A DNA stretch of 64,000 nt, taken from assembly GCA_907163345.1 (NCBI GenBank), contig CAJQUN010000021.1, forward strand, positions 1-64,000, read 5' to 3'. The position numbers and the translations under genes are program-made. Positions 24,570 to 35,740 of this stretch are shown here, in pieces. Below the pieces are notes generated by a model, which saw only the letters and a program-made list of their open reading frames with translations, was not told the origin of the DNA and did not search any database. The DNA is from Haberlea rhodopensis. Lineage: Eukaryota > Streptophyta > Magnoliopsida > Lamiales > Gesneriaceae. Every line of letters starts with the position of its first letter. Position 1 is the first letter of the stretch.

Positions 24570-25390
24570 CTTACGTCATTTATCTTCTTTTTTTTTATTT
24601 TATTTTCTTTTTTTTTTCTTTTATTTTTATTATTTTTATTTTCACTTTACGTCATTGTTTTTCTTTTTTTTTAACTTTTTTTATTTCTTTTTTATTTTGT
24701 TTTTTTTTATTTTTGTTTTTTTTATTTTATATATCGGGTACTATTCTCGTGAACAATAAAGGTCAGTCTTATTTTCTTTTATTTTTGTTATTTATCGGGC
24801 ACTATTCTCGTGAACAATAAACGTCAGTCCTATTTTCTTTTATTTTTGTTATTTATTATTTTGTTGCATGGTACTTATTTGCTTGGAAATATTTGACCGT
24901 TGACCCAACTGTGTGTCCCTCTTATCTCAATTTTTAAAATTCAAAAATGTTTTTTTTTTTTTTTTAGAAAAAAACTTGTTGATTTTGTCAAGTATGAATT
25001 GATTTTGAACGCTTTGACCGTTAAGAGTAGGGAACCCCATCATCTCCACCTCGTAGGAACTACGAGTTCCAATTCTTTTTTTTAAATTTTTTTATTTTTT
25101 TATTTCTTTTTTCTTTTGTTTTTTCTTTTATTTTTGTTATTTATTATTTTTTATATCGGGTATTGGTCCCGTGAACAATAAACGTCAATCCTATTTTCTT
25201 TTATTTTGTTATTTATTATTTTTTTGCATGAGTACTGATTTGTTTGAAAAGATTTGACCATTGACCCAACTGTGCATCCCTATCTCAATTTTTAAAATTC
25301 AAAATGTTTTCTTTTTTTTTATATAAAAAAAAACTTGTTGATTTTGTCAAGTATGAATTGATTTAAAAAAAAAAAAGGAAGTTCAAAATA
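24570..25390. repeat. T-rich tandem duplication inside Helitron-like DNA
   Basis: A block containing CGTGAACAATAAACGTCAG and TATTTTCTTTTATTTTTG occurs at about 24733, 24792 and 25155. A second block (TTTGACC.TTGACCCAACTGTG through TTGTTGATTTTGTCAAGTAT) occurs at about 24890-25005 and 25250-25360. Together they form a roughly 360-420 bp partial tandem duplication with long T tracts. The ORFs here are low complexity. Confidence 0.6.
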
Positions 25391-25593
25391 GATTTTAGTC
25401 ATTGCAAACTTTAATAATAATTTTTATATGAATTGATCTTAAAAGACTTTTGTTTACTCTAACCTATTTGATTTTCTATACGAACGATTATGTATGTTCA
25501 ATGCGTATGAACCATCTTTTTATTCTCTTGAACTGTCTGTTGAACTTGTGTCGAACGTTTTATTGGACATATAGACCATGTTATAAACTCACT

Positions 25594-25626
25594 GGCACCG
25601 CGCCTTGCGCGGTGCCAATTAACTAG
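25594..25626 (+). mobile_element. Helitron 3' terminus 2 with perfect hairpin
   Basis: GGCACCGCGC and GCGCGGTGCC form a perfect 10-bp stem with loop CTT (25594-25616). AATTAA, terminal CTAG at 25626 and a host T follow. This is the textbook 3' end of a plant Helitron. It lies about 170 bp beyond the stop codon of RRM copy 2. The 5' end was not found. Confidence 0.8.
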
Positions 25627-25799
25627 TATTTGCAATATCTATCATACCATGCACGTACACACCAATATACATGAATTCAAGTTCAATGTTTGACATTGTA
25701 TTTCTTGACTTTAACCAGAAGGGAAAAAAAAGACCATTAGGATATGGCTATTTAACCAGAAGCTGATTCAAGTTCGTGATATTGTGAAGTTAAACTGCC

Positions 25800-27616
25800 T
25801 CAGGACCATCTCTGGTTATATAATGAAAAACCGAATTCTTCTTGTCTAGGTTGATCATTTGGTGATGAAGATTCACCAGCATCTCTATGAAGAATAGGAA
25901 ACAATCTAGACGGTTGCTCTACCTCTAATTCCTTTTCTTCCAGCTTGTAATTATAACGAAAAACACCCTCCCTCGACGAATATCCAAGACTATTTCTGCG
26001 GTTTGGGTAAGTGGCAGGTTCATATGGTTGTGTTACCTTGTGGTTACCCAACATACTAGGAGCTGATTCATCTTGTCGTGTTACCGTGTGATTACCAAAA
26101 GCTGCATTATTCGACCAATATCTAAGATTAATCCCACGATTCATGTTGGGGTTTGTTGTGATTGGAGCTGATTCATAAGGCCGTATTACCTCGTGAATAC
26201 CAAAAACACCCTCATCCGATGAATACCCGAGATTAGCACGATAATTTGTGTAAGGGTCAGTCGTTTTAGGAGCTGATTCATATCGTCTTGTTACACTATA
26301 ACTACCTAAACCGCCCTCATTCGGCCAATATCCGCCAAAATTAGCGAGATGTCTAGTTTGAGGAATCGTCATGTTTAGAGCTGATAGATTTCGTTGTCTC
26401 GCCACGAATTCCTCGCCTTTCAGCCTTTGATCGCCAACAACAGCCACATTAGGCTGAGATCCAAGAATAACACGATGGTTTGTGGGAGCAATATTCGTCC
26501 TATCTACTCCACTGTAAGTAAGACTACTATTGTTACCATAAACATAATCCTGATACCGTGGATACATATTTGAATTGTGAATATATCCGATACTTTCAGG
26601 CTTGGGCTCGCATCGCGTTACGTCTAATCGTCTACCGTCGAGATTGTGGATGGGCTTACGAAGAACTCTATCAACTGTACGCTCATTGCTAAAGACAACT
26701 GAGCCACAGCATTTGTCACAAGTGAACGAACAAGAAAACACATTGCCATAACCTAGAAAATATTCCATGACTTCGTGCCTAGTTAATCTAGAACAACAAT
26801 GTTCTGATACAGATATACTTCTGGTGTCACTGTCTTCTGGCCCTTCAAATTTATGACTGGAAGAAATAGGACGAGGTATGATTCTTCGAGATTCCAAAGT
26901 TTGCAGATCTTCTCCTTTCATTGCTCTTGAAACTTCAGCCTATGTTTTGATTTTTAAAAGTAATTAAAAGAAATGACGATAATTAAGCACGGAGAAATAC
27001 TATGAACTCGTCAACTTTCATATAAAAAACAAACAAACCAACCAGGCCAAGAAAACCAGTTTCGAGAAAGATATCGTCCAACCCAAAATGAATGAATATC
27101 GCCAAGATTTGTTTCATATATATCTTCTAATTACAGAAGAGGGATGAATTGGTCATAAATAATTACCCACGAATTCACGTATATACATACATATGTGCTG
27201 TATTTGTGTGCATTCGGTCATTATAATTTACATCCGTAAGATTATAATCAAGAAACTAACATATAGCATATTTATAATCACATAAGAAATCAATTATATT
27301 ATCATACAACTATACAAGAGATTATCCATTCGCTTCAATGGGGGTGGAGAAAAGCTAATATCCAACATACCCAAACGTTATTAATGGGGTGTATCCCGTG
27401 AAGAACGGCAGTAATGACAGAGGGATCGGAGAAGGTGACGAAGCCGAAACTGTGGGGTTTTCTGGTGACACTATCGAACGGGATAATGGCTTCTGTAATG
27501 TCACCGAATCGCGTAAAATGGCGTTTAAGGTCATCTTCTGTGGTGTTTCGTGCTAAGTCGCGCGCCACAATCGTCCCCACTTTGAATGGCGACTCTTTGC
27601 CATCCGCCATTTGCAT
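25800..27616 (-). CDS. RRM protein copy 2 (hnRNP1-like) with C-terminal repeats
   Basis: Exon 1 is 27371-27616 (82 codons, MQMADGKESPF) with donor GTATGT; exon 2 is 25800-26939. They join in phase 0 to about 461 residues. RRM1 (residues ~12-85) has RNP1 SFGFVTF. RRM2 (~115-185) is degenerate: RNP2 reads ISVSEH and RNP1 reads CGSVVFSN, so aromatic contacts are lost. From about residue 280 a unit of roughly 36 residues, with VTR..ESAP and N.R.NLGYS, repeats three to four times; one unit is shortened. The family (plant hnRNP1/Musashi-like) binds mRNA, but the repeats and the weak RRM2 set this apart. All frames are open. A Helitron end and a palindromic element flank it closely. Confidence 0.72.
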
Positions 27617-27950
27617 GCGTGCAGGGTGAGTTTTCTTGATATTTCAGTTCCGAGTGTCTTTCAAATAAGTGCCGTTAGCTGGTCTGTAGTCTTTTTTTTT
27701 TTTTTTTGCCTGAAAAATGGCAGTTTAAAAGGTGAGAGATCTATTTAAACTTGATTTAATTAACAATATTAGGATGAAATTACAAAAACTGCCCAATGAA
27801 ATATATGTTTTTCCAATACTAATTACAAACTGTAGCAATCAAATATAATCCTACAAAAAATATGTATAAGCAATAATAATCCCAAACTTTAGGACTAATC
27901 AAATATTATCACATAAAAAAAAATTTTCCTTATGGATGGGGGAGGTTGAA

Positions 27951-29231
27951 GGCTAAATTAATTAAATATTATAAAAAAAATTCAAAAAATAACGTTTTTT
28001 TTTTACCAAAGTAGCGTGAAACGCGGTCCGAGACCACGTTTCTTAAGAAACGCGATAATAAGAAACATGGTCCGAGACCACATTTCTTCAACATACAAAA
28101 AAAAAATTTAATTGCGTGCGTCTCACTCTTCATTCCTTACTGACTTCACTCATTTCCACTCACAATTTTGTGTGCGACTCACACTCACTCTCCTATTTCA
28201 ATGTGTGAATATTTTAAACAAACTTTTCCTAGATAATTACTAAATTTTTCGGTGATGCATGTTGATAACTTAATAAATTTTATATATTAGAATTTTATAT
28301 TTAAAATTCCATTTTATTCTATTTTCTTTTATTTTTAAAATAATAGTATTATATGTAAGGGGTATTTTCATAGTTTATAAATCCGACCCGACCATTTACT
28401 AGTTCAAAGCAATATGCATGTTGATAACTTTTATTATTAAAATAACATTTTATATATTAGAAATTTTATATTTAAAATTCCATTTTATTTTATTTTCTTT
28501 TATTTTTAAAATAATAGTATTATATGTAAGGGGTATTTTCATAGTTTATAAACCCGATCCGACAATTTACTCATTCAAAGCAATATGTCACCGGGTTACT
28601 AGTTCAATTAAGCAATATGTCGGATCGGGTTTATAAACTATGAAAATACCCCTTACATATAATGCTATTATTTTAAAAATAAAATAAAATAAAATAAAAT
28701 GGAATTTTAAATATAAATTTCTAATATATAAAATGTTATTTTAATAATAAAAGTTATCAACATGCATCACCGGTTAGTTGAACTAGTAACCCGATGACAT
28801 ATTGCTTTGAACGAGTAAATTGTCGTATCGGGTTTATAAACTATGAAAATACCCCTTACATATAATACTATTATTTTAAAAATAAAAGAAAATAGAATAA
28901 AATGAAATTTTAAATATAAAATTCTAATTTATAAAATTTATAAAGTTATCAACATGCATCACCGAAAAATTTAGTAATTATCTAGGAAAGGTTTGTTTAA
29001 AATATTCACACATTGAAAGAGGAGAGTGAGTGTGAGTCGCACACAAAATTGTGAGTGAAAATGAGTGGATATGGGTAAGGGAATGGAGAGTAAGACGCGC
29101 GCAAAAAAATTTTTTTATGGGTTTCTTAAAAAACGTGGTCTCGGATCGCGTTTCACGCTACTTTGGTAAAAAAAAATTAAACGTTATTTTTTGATGTTTT
29201 TTTATTTTTATAATATTTAATTAATTTAGCC
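27951..29231. mobile_element. 1.28-kb near-perfect palindromic MULE-like (foldback) element
   Basis: The left arm (27951 to about 28590) and right arm (about 28600-29231) are inverted copies. Both begin GGCTAAATTAATTAAATATT and pass through CCAAAGTAGCGTGAAACGCG, GTGCGACTCACACTCACTCTCC and a repeated module GTAAGGGGTATTTTCATAG, which occurs twice in each arm. Flanks GAGGTTGAA (27942-27950) and GAGGTTGTG (29232-29240) match at 7 of 9 bases, the duplication size of Mutator-like elements. The same terminal sequence borders the MULE-like element at 37.9-41.0 kb. No protein is encoded. The transcript would form a hairpin of about 600 bp. Confidence 0.85.
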
Positions 29232-29819
29232 GAGGTTGTGCAGGTGCAGCAGGAATCTATCAAGTTTGTGTTTTTTTTTAATGTTTTTAGCTTTTATATC
29301 TACTTCTTTAATTTTCCTTCGAGTTTCAATGTTTGTATTAGTAATCATTTAGAGTCCAGAAAGTTCTATCTTTGTAGAGTCATGCACTAAACTTGTTACA
29401 AAGGCTCATATAAATAGCCTTTGATATTTCCAAGACAGTGAATTCAGTTAATGAATCAAATTTCTAAGTCTATTGACTTGTTAAAAAGATATATTCTTCT
29501 TGTTTAACTCTTACCCGTTGGTGGATTCTGTTGGAATCGAAGAGGGGGGTGAATGAGATTCATTGGCTACTTTAGCGTTTTAAAATGAGTTTGCAAAACT
29601 AAAAGAGTTTGCGCTTGCGGAAGCCTTACGTCAATCGATAAATAACAAGAATAAGTAAATAAATGCGTAATGAAAATTAAAGCAATAAAAGACACAAAGA
29701 TTTGTTATAGAAGTTCGGCGATGAATCGCCTACGTCTCCTCTTCCCGGTTAGATAACCCCAACCGAGGTTCCACTAGAACAAAAGATCTTGGTCTTGAGG
29801 GCTCCAAGTTAGCCACTAC

Positions 29820-29958
29820 AAAATACTCTTCCCGAGTACACAAAGCTCTTCCCGAGCACAATACTCTTCCCGAGTATACAAAGCTCTTCCCGAGCACAAT
29901 ACTCTTCACGAGTACAGAAAGCTCTTCCCGAGCTACCAACACTCTTCACGAGTCTTCT
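29820..29958. repeat. CTCTTCCCGAG minisatellite in LTR
   Basis: About eight imperfect units alternate CTCTTCCCGAGTACA and CTCTTCCCGAGCACA. The core CTCTTCCCGAG recurs about every 20 bp. Confidence 0.85.
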
Positions 29959-30319
29959 TGGCCTTAAGGGCTCCAAGGATAGCCACAACACGTGCACCAA
30001 CTTCACTTGTTGGCGACTTTACAATTTTCCAACTTGCTTTGGTGTTGGAGGACCTTTACAATAAACCAAACCAAAAACACATTCACGGTGCACTCACACG
30101 AAGACAACAAGACTCTATCAAATGAAAACAATTACAAGCTCCAATACAACAACAATGTATGGAGTTTGCAATGCTATAATAAATTTGAATTAGCAAAGCT
30201 TGTAGAAGTTTGTATGCTTGTTTCGTAGCTTCAAAATGCTCCAAAGCATCAATATTTATAGTGTAGGAGGCCACCTAGGCTCCTACTAGCCGTTGCTACA
30301 CATAAGGCTGAAATCACTC

Positions 30320-30630
30320 CTGCATCACCTCGGACATTGCCTCAGGCGATCACCATCGCCGCGCCCCAACGGTCAGCATATTACACGCATCGCCTCAGGC
30401 GATCGGTGGATCGCCTCAGGCGATCAAAAGCATAAATCAAGGTCGTAGCCTCAGCATGTCCAAAATCTTCATCGCCTCAAACGAAGTCCACATCGCCTCA
30501 GGCGTTCAACGCATCGCCTCGGGCGATCATCCCATCGCCTCGGGCGTTCTTCCCCTGCGCGCGGTCCTGACCATCGCTTCAGTCGATGGCGTGGCGAAGC
30601 CCCCATGGCTGCCATCGCCTGGGGCAATCC
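30320..30630. repeat. Palindromic GATCGCCTCAGGCGATC array in LTR
   Basis: ATCGCCTCAGGCGAT and near variants occur about ten times, each an imperfect palindrome around CTCAG. The block is GC- and CpG-rich against AT-rich surroundings. Sirevirus LTRs are known for conserved palindromic motifs. Confidence 0.85.
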
Positions 30631-30806
30631 ACGCCAGATTGTGCACACCTGATTTTCTTCAATTCAAACCACTTTAAATCACTTAATCTGCACACTAAGT
30701 ACACACATTAGTATAACAAACACAAGTTTTGTTGATCATCAAAACTTAAAGATAAATCGGGGATAATTTAACGCATTAAACGCAACCATGCGTTTAAGGC
30801 TCAACA

Positions 30807-30990
30807 ATCTCCCCCTTTTTGATGATCACAAAACTTGATAAACTTGAATATGTAATTATGCATGAAATGTGAGTAAACATGACTCCCCCTTAACAATTGC
30901 ATATCACGTACAATATACCAAGTAAATCATACAACATATAACTCTCCCCCTCAAACAATGCATACACAAGCTCTCCCCCTTAAACTAAGC
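30807..30990 (-). other. Multiple polypurine tracts of the Sirevirus end
   Basis: On the minus strand AAGGGGGAG or GAGGGGGAG occurs four times (near 30812, 30885, 30945 and 30978). Repeated polypurine tracts next to the 3' LTR are a described Sirevirus signature. Confidence 0.7.
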
Positions 30991-31224
30991 ATGAGTTAAG
31001 TTTCAAGTTAAACTTCAAGTTTATCACAACAGATTCCATAGGGAGTGGAGTTGCTCTAAACTCTTCGGTGGATATAAGAGCAAAACTCGTGCTGAGAAAG
31101 ACCATGCAAGATAGTAGGTAAGTAAACATTCTTTCGTCCAAGTCCTTCTTCTATTCGTTCTTTCCATTGAGTGAGTAGTGTGTCTTGAGTTTGCTAAGAA
31201 GTCCATGGCCTGCTTTCAGGATTA

Positions 31225-31548
31225 TGGTTGGGCTTATGATCCAAGACCCAATATGCAACCATTGGGTTGGGCTTATGACTCAAGGCCCAATAGACATCCA
31301 TATTGACACATAGTAAAACCCTAGCCGTCAAACCAGATAAGACATGTCTGACCTAGGGTTAGAGTTTAAGCCCTATATATATGTGTCTCCGTCTCCTATA
31401 CGAAATAACCACCACCAAACGTATAGACGATATTCTCTCGTTCTCAATATCACAAGGAGTCTCTCTTGTATTATCATCATAGAATCCAAGGGTTTAAAGT
31501 GTGCAATTATAGTAGATTACTCTAGTAGTAATCTATTAACCAACGAGG
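31225..31548 (+). repeat. LTR-like direct repeat, copy A
   Basis: About 325 bp, repeated with roughly 90% identity at 31675-32002 (offset 450 bp). It contains GGTTGGGCTTATGA, a strong TATA region CCCTATATATATGTGTCTCC, then AAACGTATAGACGATATTC. This looks like the U3-R part of an LTR. No primer site is obvious between the copies. Confidence 0.65.
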
Positions 31549-31674
31549 GAGCTGTTCTAGCTTCCCTGATGAGCCTATGGGAGGACGAAACCAGAACGAC
31601 GTGAAATGAGAGATGATGGAGAAATGATTTGGATATTGATTCAAATATGTATGAGTGGAAGATGTAGATTTATA

Positions 31675-32002
31675 TTGGTTGGGCTTATGACTTAATGCCC
31701 AAAATTCATCCATTGGGTTGGGCTTATGGCCCAAGGCCCAATAGACATCCATATTGACACATAGGAAAACCCTAGTCGTCAACCCAAATAAGACATGTCT
31801 GGCATAGGGTTAGGGTTTAAGCCTTATATATATGTGTCTCCGTCTCCTATACGAAATAACCACCACCAAACGTACAGACGATATTCTCTCGTTATCAATA
31901 TCACAAGGAGTCTCTCTTGGATTATCACCAGAGAATCCAATGGTTTATAGTGTGCAATTAGAGTAGATTACTCTAGTAGTAAACTACCAACCAATGAAGG
32001 AA
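31675..32002 (+). repeat. LTR-like direct repeat, copy B
   Basis: Homologue of copy A with CTTATATATATGTGTCTCC. It runs on to about 32106, where ATTCCAACA resembles an LTR end, so copy B may be a fuller LTR and copy A a truncated one. Confidence 0.6.
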
Positions 32003-32106
32003 TGTTCAACGATCGAGGCTAGTAGACAAGCGTAAATATCTGGGATTATCTTTTTGCTGCAGTTAGGTATATCGAATACTGATTATTTACTATATTATAT
32101 TCCAAC

Positions 32107-32639
32107 AAAACGATTGTCCATGTATGTGTTGGATACCATGCTTGTTGTGTCCATGTTGGAACTGAACCTGCACGCGATCACATATGCTATCTTACCACTT
32201 ATATCCTCCAAGTTTTGTTTGTAATTGCGGGATATCTTTCTACTTTCTGCTTGCCATTAAGAATTTCTAACCACCAGTTTTCTGTGGTAGGAACTTGATC
32301 TTCAAGAAGATGACCACGAGGCCTTCATTGGGCACCATTTACGGGCTTGGCCTTTTTATTGAAGTAGTAGCTACAACTTTTGAAGTCACATCGTCTAAAA
32401 TGAAATTGTCGAGGCTTGTAGTTCTCTTCTTTGAGGTCGTAACTTAGAAACCATGTTTCGTTTGAGCCATGAACGACAGAAAATGCTTAATCTTATTCTC
32501 TGATCCATTGGTAGTATTTGTAAGAGTGCCTTTGCTTAATTTGTGAGAAACAACCTCTAGCTGGCTCGTGGCTAATACCAGCTAAGTTGGGTGAGACATC
32601 CTTTAATGATTTTTTGTTAACATTTTACGTCTATTTTCT
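32107..32639. other. Uninterpreted segment
   Basis: Moderately GC-balanced sequence with no recognisable protein or repeat. It may be internal DNA of the LTR element to the left. Confidence 0.3.
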
Positions 32640-32652
32640 TAAATTGTAAGTT

Positions 32653-35342
32653 TTTTTTTTAATTAATTGTGGCAAGATGCCACAAATTTTATTGATGATA
32701 AGATTAACAATATAAGAGGGGGACTAGACCATAACCCCTTATACCGTAAAATATGAGTTAGAGCATCAAGCCCTACACACGAGTAAAACATTAGCTAACT
32801 AAATGCAGATAACCTAAAAAGTAATTTAATCACAAAGTAACTAAGATGAAACTATTTCTTGTGAGATCTTGTCCTTAGATTATAAGTCTTTGTGATTTTT
32901 TTCCCGGTGGGACGAGTGAAACCACTTCATTTTCATCATCATCGTCGGAACACCGATGGGCCCTAGACTCCTCATGTCCATGTTTTCAAAATATTTTTCA
33001 CCGAGTCTTTCCATTAGCTCATTATCGTAGGGGAATTCCTCTTCAGGAGAGAAATTATAATATTCCTAGACCCAATTCAAAATCGGAAAAAGAAAATCAT
33101 CATCGTCATTAACCACTTTTGCCCAAGAGTTGGATTGGGTATTAAGACCCACTTTTGAGTAACTAGATTCAACCTTTAAGAAACCGGATTTTTTATTATT
33201 TTAAAAACCTGATTTAATTAAATGTTTTGAAGATTTGGATTTCGAATTTGATGAACGAATTGATTGGCTTGATACCTTGTGATGCTCTTCAACGCGATTT
33301 TGGTGCAATGAAATCTCCTGATGAGTATTTGGAAAGCTGCCCAAGTTACTCGTTGGGCTGCCCTTGCTGCACGAAGGAGTAAATGTGCAGCCCGAAGGAA
33401 GAATAGAAGCCGGGGCATCATTTTGAACACCAGGATGAAGATTTGAGGACGTGCCTTTAAATTTTGAAGGTTTTTCCGAGGGACCAAAGTGGCTGCCCGG
33501 ACAACCTGAAGGGCTGCCCGGGTTTCCAGCACATTACCCAAGCAACCTAGCAGATTGTCATCTGATTCGAAAGACGCTACACTGCTGCCCGAGAGGAAAG
33601 GCTTGCTCCCCAAACTTTTGGACTTGAAAATAAGAGTTCTAGGATTATTATCCTTATATTTTGAAATTATGGGAAATGAATTAGATCTTTTCAAAATCGG
33701 AAGTGGCTCCTCATCCTCAACAAAAGAGGAAGTAATTATGAATTCCTTGACCGTGGAAGTGGGATAATTAATTGCAGGTATTTCAAAGTCAGAATTTTGG
33801 AAAATATGAGTGGTGTCTTTTAAATGGTAATGACTAAGATCCACCACCAATTCTCCCTCTATGTCCGTACAATCATGAGAAGCTTCCTCGTCAGCAAGTT
33901 TTTCAAATAACAGTACATTCATCCCAACATCACCGTGTGGAGACACTGATTTATCTCTGAAATTGTGCTCCTCATTAAACCCTTTATCAGAATACTTAAT
34001 GCCATCAACCAATAAAGTTGAATTTAATTTTTCAGAACTTTGTAGGACCTCCATGTCTTGTACGAAAGAATCCTTGGTCACCAATGCAACGTCCGGAATC
34101 ATACTTTCCGACGTCTGAACCGAGTTGCTTGATAATATTACTTTGTGATGTGTGTCAGCAACTCCCTCCAATTCAACAAAAGGGGCCAAATCTTCTGCTA
34201 TGGACTCTGTTTGCTCACAAGTCATATCTTGTTCAACCTCGGTAGTCTCATGAGCCACGAGTGGGGCAGACTCGATCATGTGTGCAGCCTCCTGCTCTTC
34301 CACATGAAAAGACTTATCCGTTGCTAAGGACTCCGACAACTCTTCGAAACGCACCTGCAAAGAATTGTCTTGCTGACCATGTACCAGTTTTGATGCCCCG
34401 ACGCTCTGAATATCCATAAAAGGATCCTCTACAGATTTGACCAAGTTATGATCTCCCTTATCTTGAGGATACAGAAATGGCATTTCTTTGTCCAAATAAC
34501 CAGAAACCGTAGGGCTCAATGGATCTACCCTTGGGCCGCCTTCACCCATCGAATTGAGCCTAGAATCGACGCCACCCATGATTATCATCATCCAGTCCAC
34601 CGCCAATAGATCCCATACCTTTCACCATCACCGGATCTATGTCACCTCTCAACAACTGCTTCAGCTCCTCATTAACTTTTCTGATGGGCGTGCTGTTTAG
34701 CTTGCATACATTTAGATCATGGCCAAAAGAACGGCACTTGCAGCAGTACTTTCATACTCCACATCCTGAGTGTATAACCCATCCCCTAGCTGTATTTGAA
34801 CCTCCGAGGATCTCGACATGGCCATATCAATTTCCACACATAGCCTGGCAACTGTAGGATGAGATTTGCGCAGCTTTGCATTGTCAATACAAATAGGTTT
34901 ACCCACCAATTCACCAAGTGAAAGAAGGACGTTATGTTCGAACAGGTGGATAGGCAGGTCATGGAAATTGATCCACACTGGCACAATTGAAGGTTCTTCA
35001 TCGTAGTTGAAGGAAGGGGTTGGTCTATTTAAACACCTTCATGGGTTGACCGGTTATCTTCCATATTATGTTAGACCATAGGTGACTGTAATCGTCCTTA
35101 TTCTCAAGTTGTGTAAGAAGGAAACCCCTGTTTGAGAGCCCCAATCGAAACATGTCCTTTTGAGTTTCCTTATTGCAAAATGCTCTCTTCTCTCTCCTAT
35201 ATTCAACCCAATTCCTTGGCCGTCCCTAGCCCTCTATCCCCGGCGGCTTGATGCCGCCGGCTATCCCTCCCAAGGCGGCACCGCCACAAACGGTGTCGCC
35301 GTCACCCTCGCTTAAACAGTCATCCATAACTCCTCCGCCTTC
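32653..35342 (-). mobile_element. ORF1-only LINE retrotransposon with 13-bp target duplication
   Basis: The element runs on the minus strand from about 35342 to a poly(A), seen as a T run at 32651-32660. TAAATTGTAAGTT flanks it exactly on both sides (32640-32652 and 35343-35355), the hallmark of target-primed reverse transcription. It carries a DUF4283-type gag domain and a CCHC knuckle but no reverse transcriptase or endonuclease anywhere in its 2.69 kb. The intact duplication at both ends argues that the short form inserted as such and was not trimmed afterwards. Confidence 0.85.
33218..35200 (-). pseudogene. LINE ORF1 (DUF4283 plus zinc knuckle), broken
   Basis: From the 5' side: FRLGLSNRGFLLTQLENKDD (near 35130), WSNIIWKITGQPMKVFK, then after a stop and frameshift VPVWINFHDLPIHLFEHN (near 34960) and ARLCVEIDMAMSRSSEVQIQ (34830), all typical of the plant LINE nucleic-acid-binding DUF4283 domain. 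Another one-base shift leads to a perfect CX2CX4HX4C knuckle, YCCKCRSFGHDLNVCK (about 34700-34747). A further shift gives a long open stretch, 33218-34606 (462 codons), rich in acidic and serine residues, which is the usual variable ORF1 tail. At least three lesions make it non-coding. Confidence 0.8.
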
Positions 35343-35740
35343 TAAATTGTAAGTTGTTTCTAGAAAATATATGCTAAATGTCCTGGCGATGGAGAATAAT
35401 CAAATTTACAAGGTACCTCTATACATTTTTCATATAAATATTGAAATAAGAAACCATTGAGACATTAGATATTTGTCTATTGTTAGTAATTATATAAGAA
35501 TCAGATTATGTATCATCGCCCTTACAAATTATGAAATATTAAAAGAACAGAAATGACACGTGGCGTGTAGACCCCCCTTCTTTAGTTATGTGGTGGTGCA
35601 TTCGAATCAAGTTTAATCAAATGATGAATTTGTTGATGTAAAGAACACCAAGTTCAGAATATGGGAAGAAGTATCAATCCTATTCCAAGAATCTGGAGCC
35701 AGCATTGCCCATTGTCTTGCAGCTAAACCAACATTCTATA

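Larger units (their letters stand above)
29529..30806 (-). mobile_element. Sirevirus-type LTR (3' LTR, minus orientation)
   Basis: The 1278-bp LTR reads, on the plus strand, TGTTGGAATCG...GGCTCAACA. It is bordered at 30807 by ATCTCCCCCTTTTT, a polypurine tract when read on the minus strand, which sets the orientation. Inside are two repeat arrays, described separately. Length, the multiple polypurine tracts and the AGAGGGGGGTGAAT start are typical of Copia Sireviruses (family knowledge). The other LTR and coding region are not in the window, so this is a truncated end. Confidence 0.75.

Noticed and set aside
24458..24820. Phe-rich 120-codon ORF
   Set aside because: Translation of a poly(T) tract.
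29730..30006. Minus-strand ORFs with SGRVLCSGRALCTREE repeats
   Set aside because: Arise from the CTCTTCCCGAG minisatellite in the LTR.
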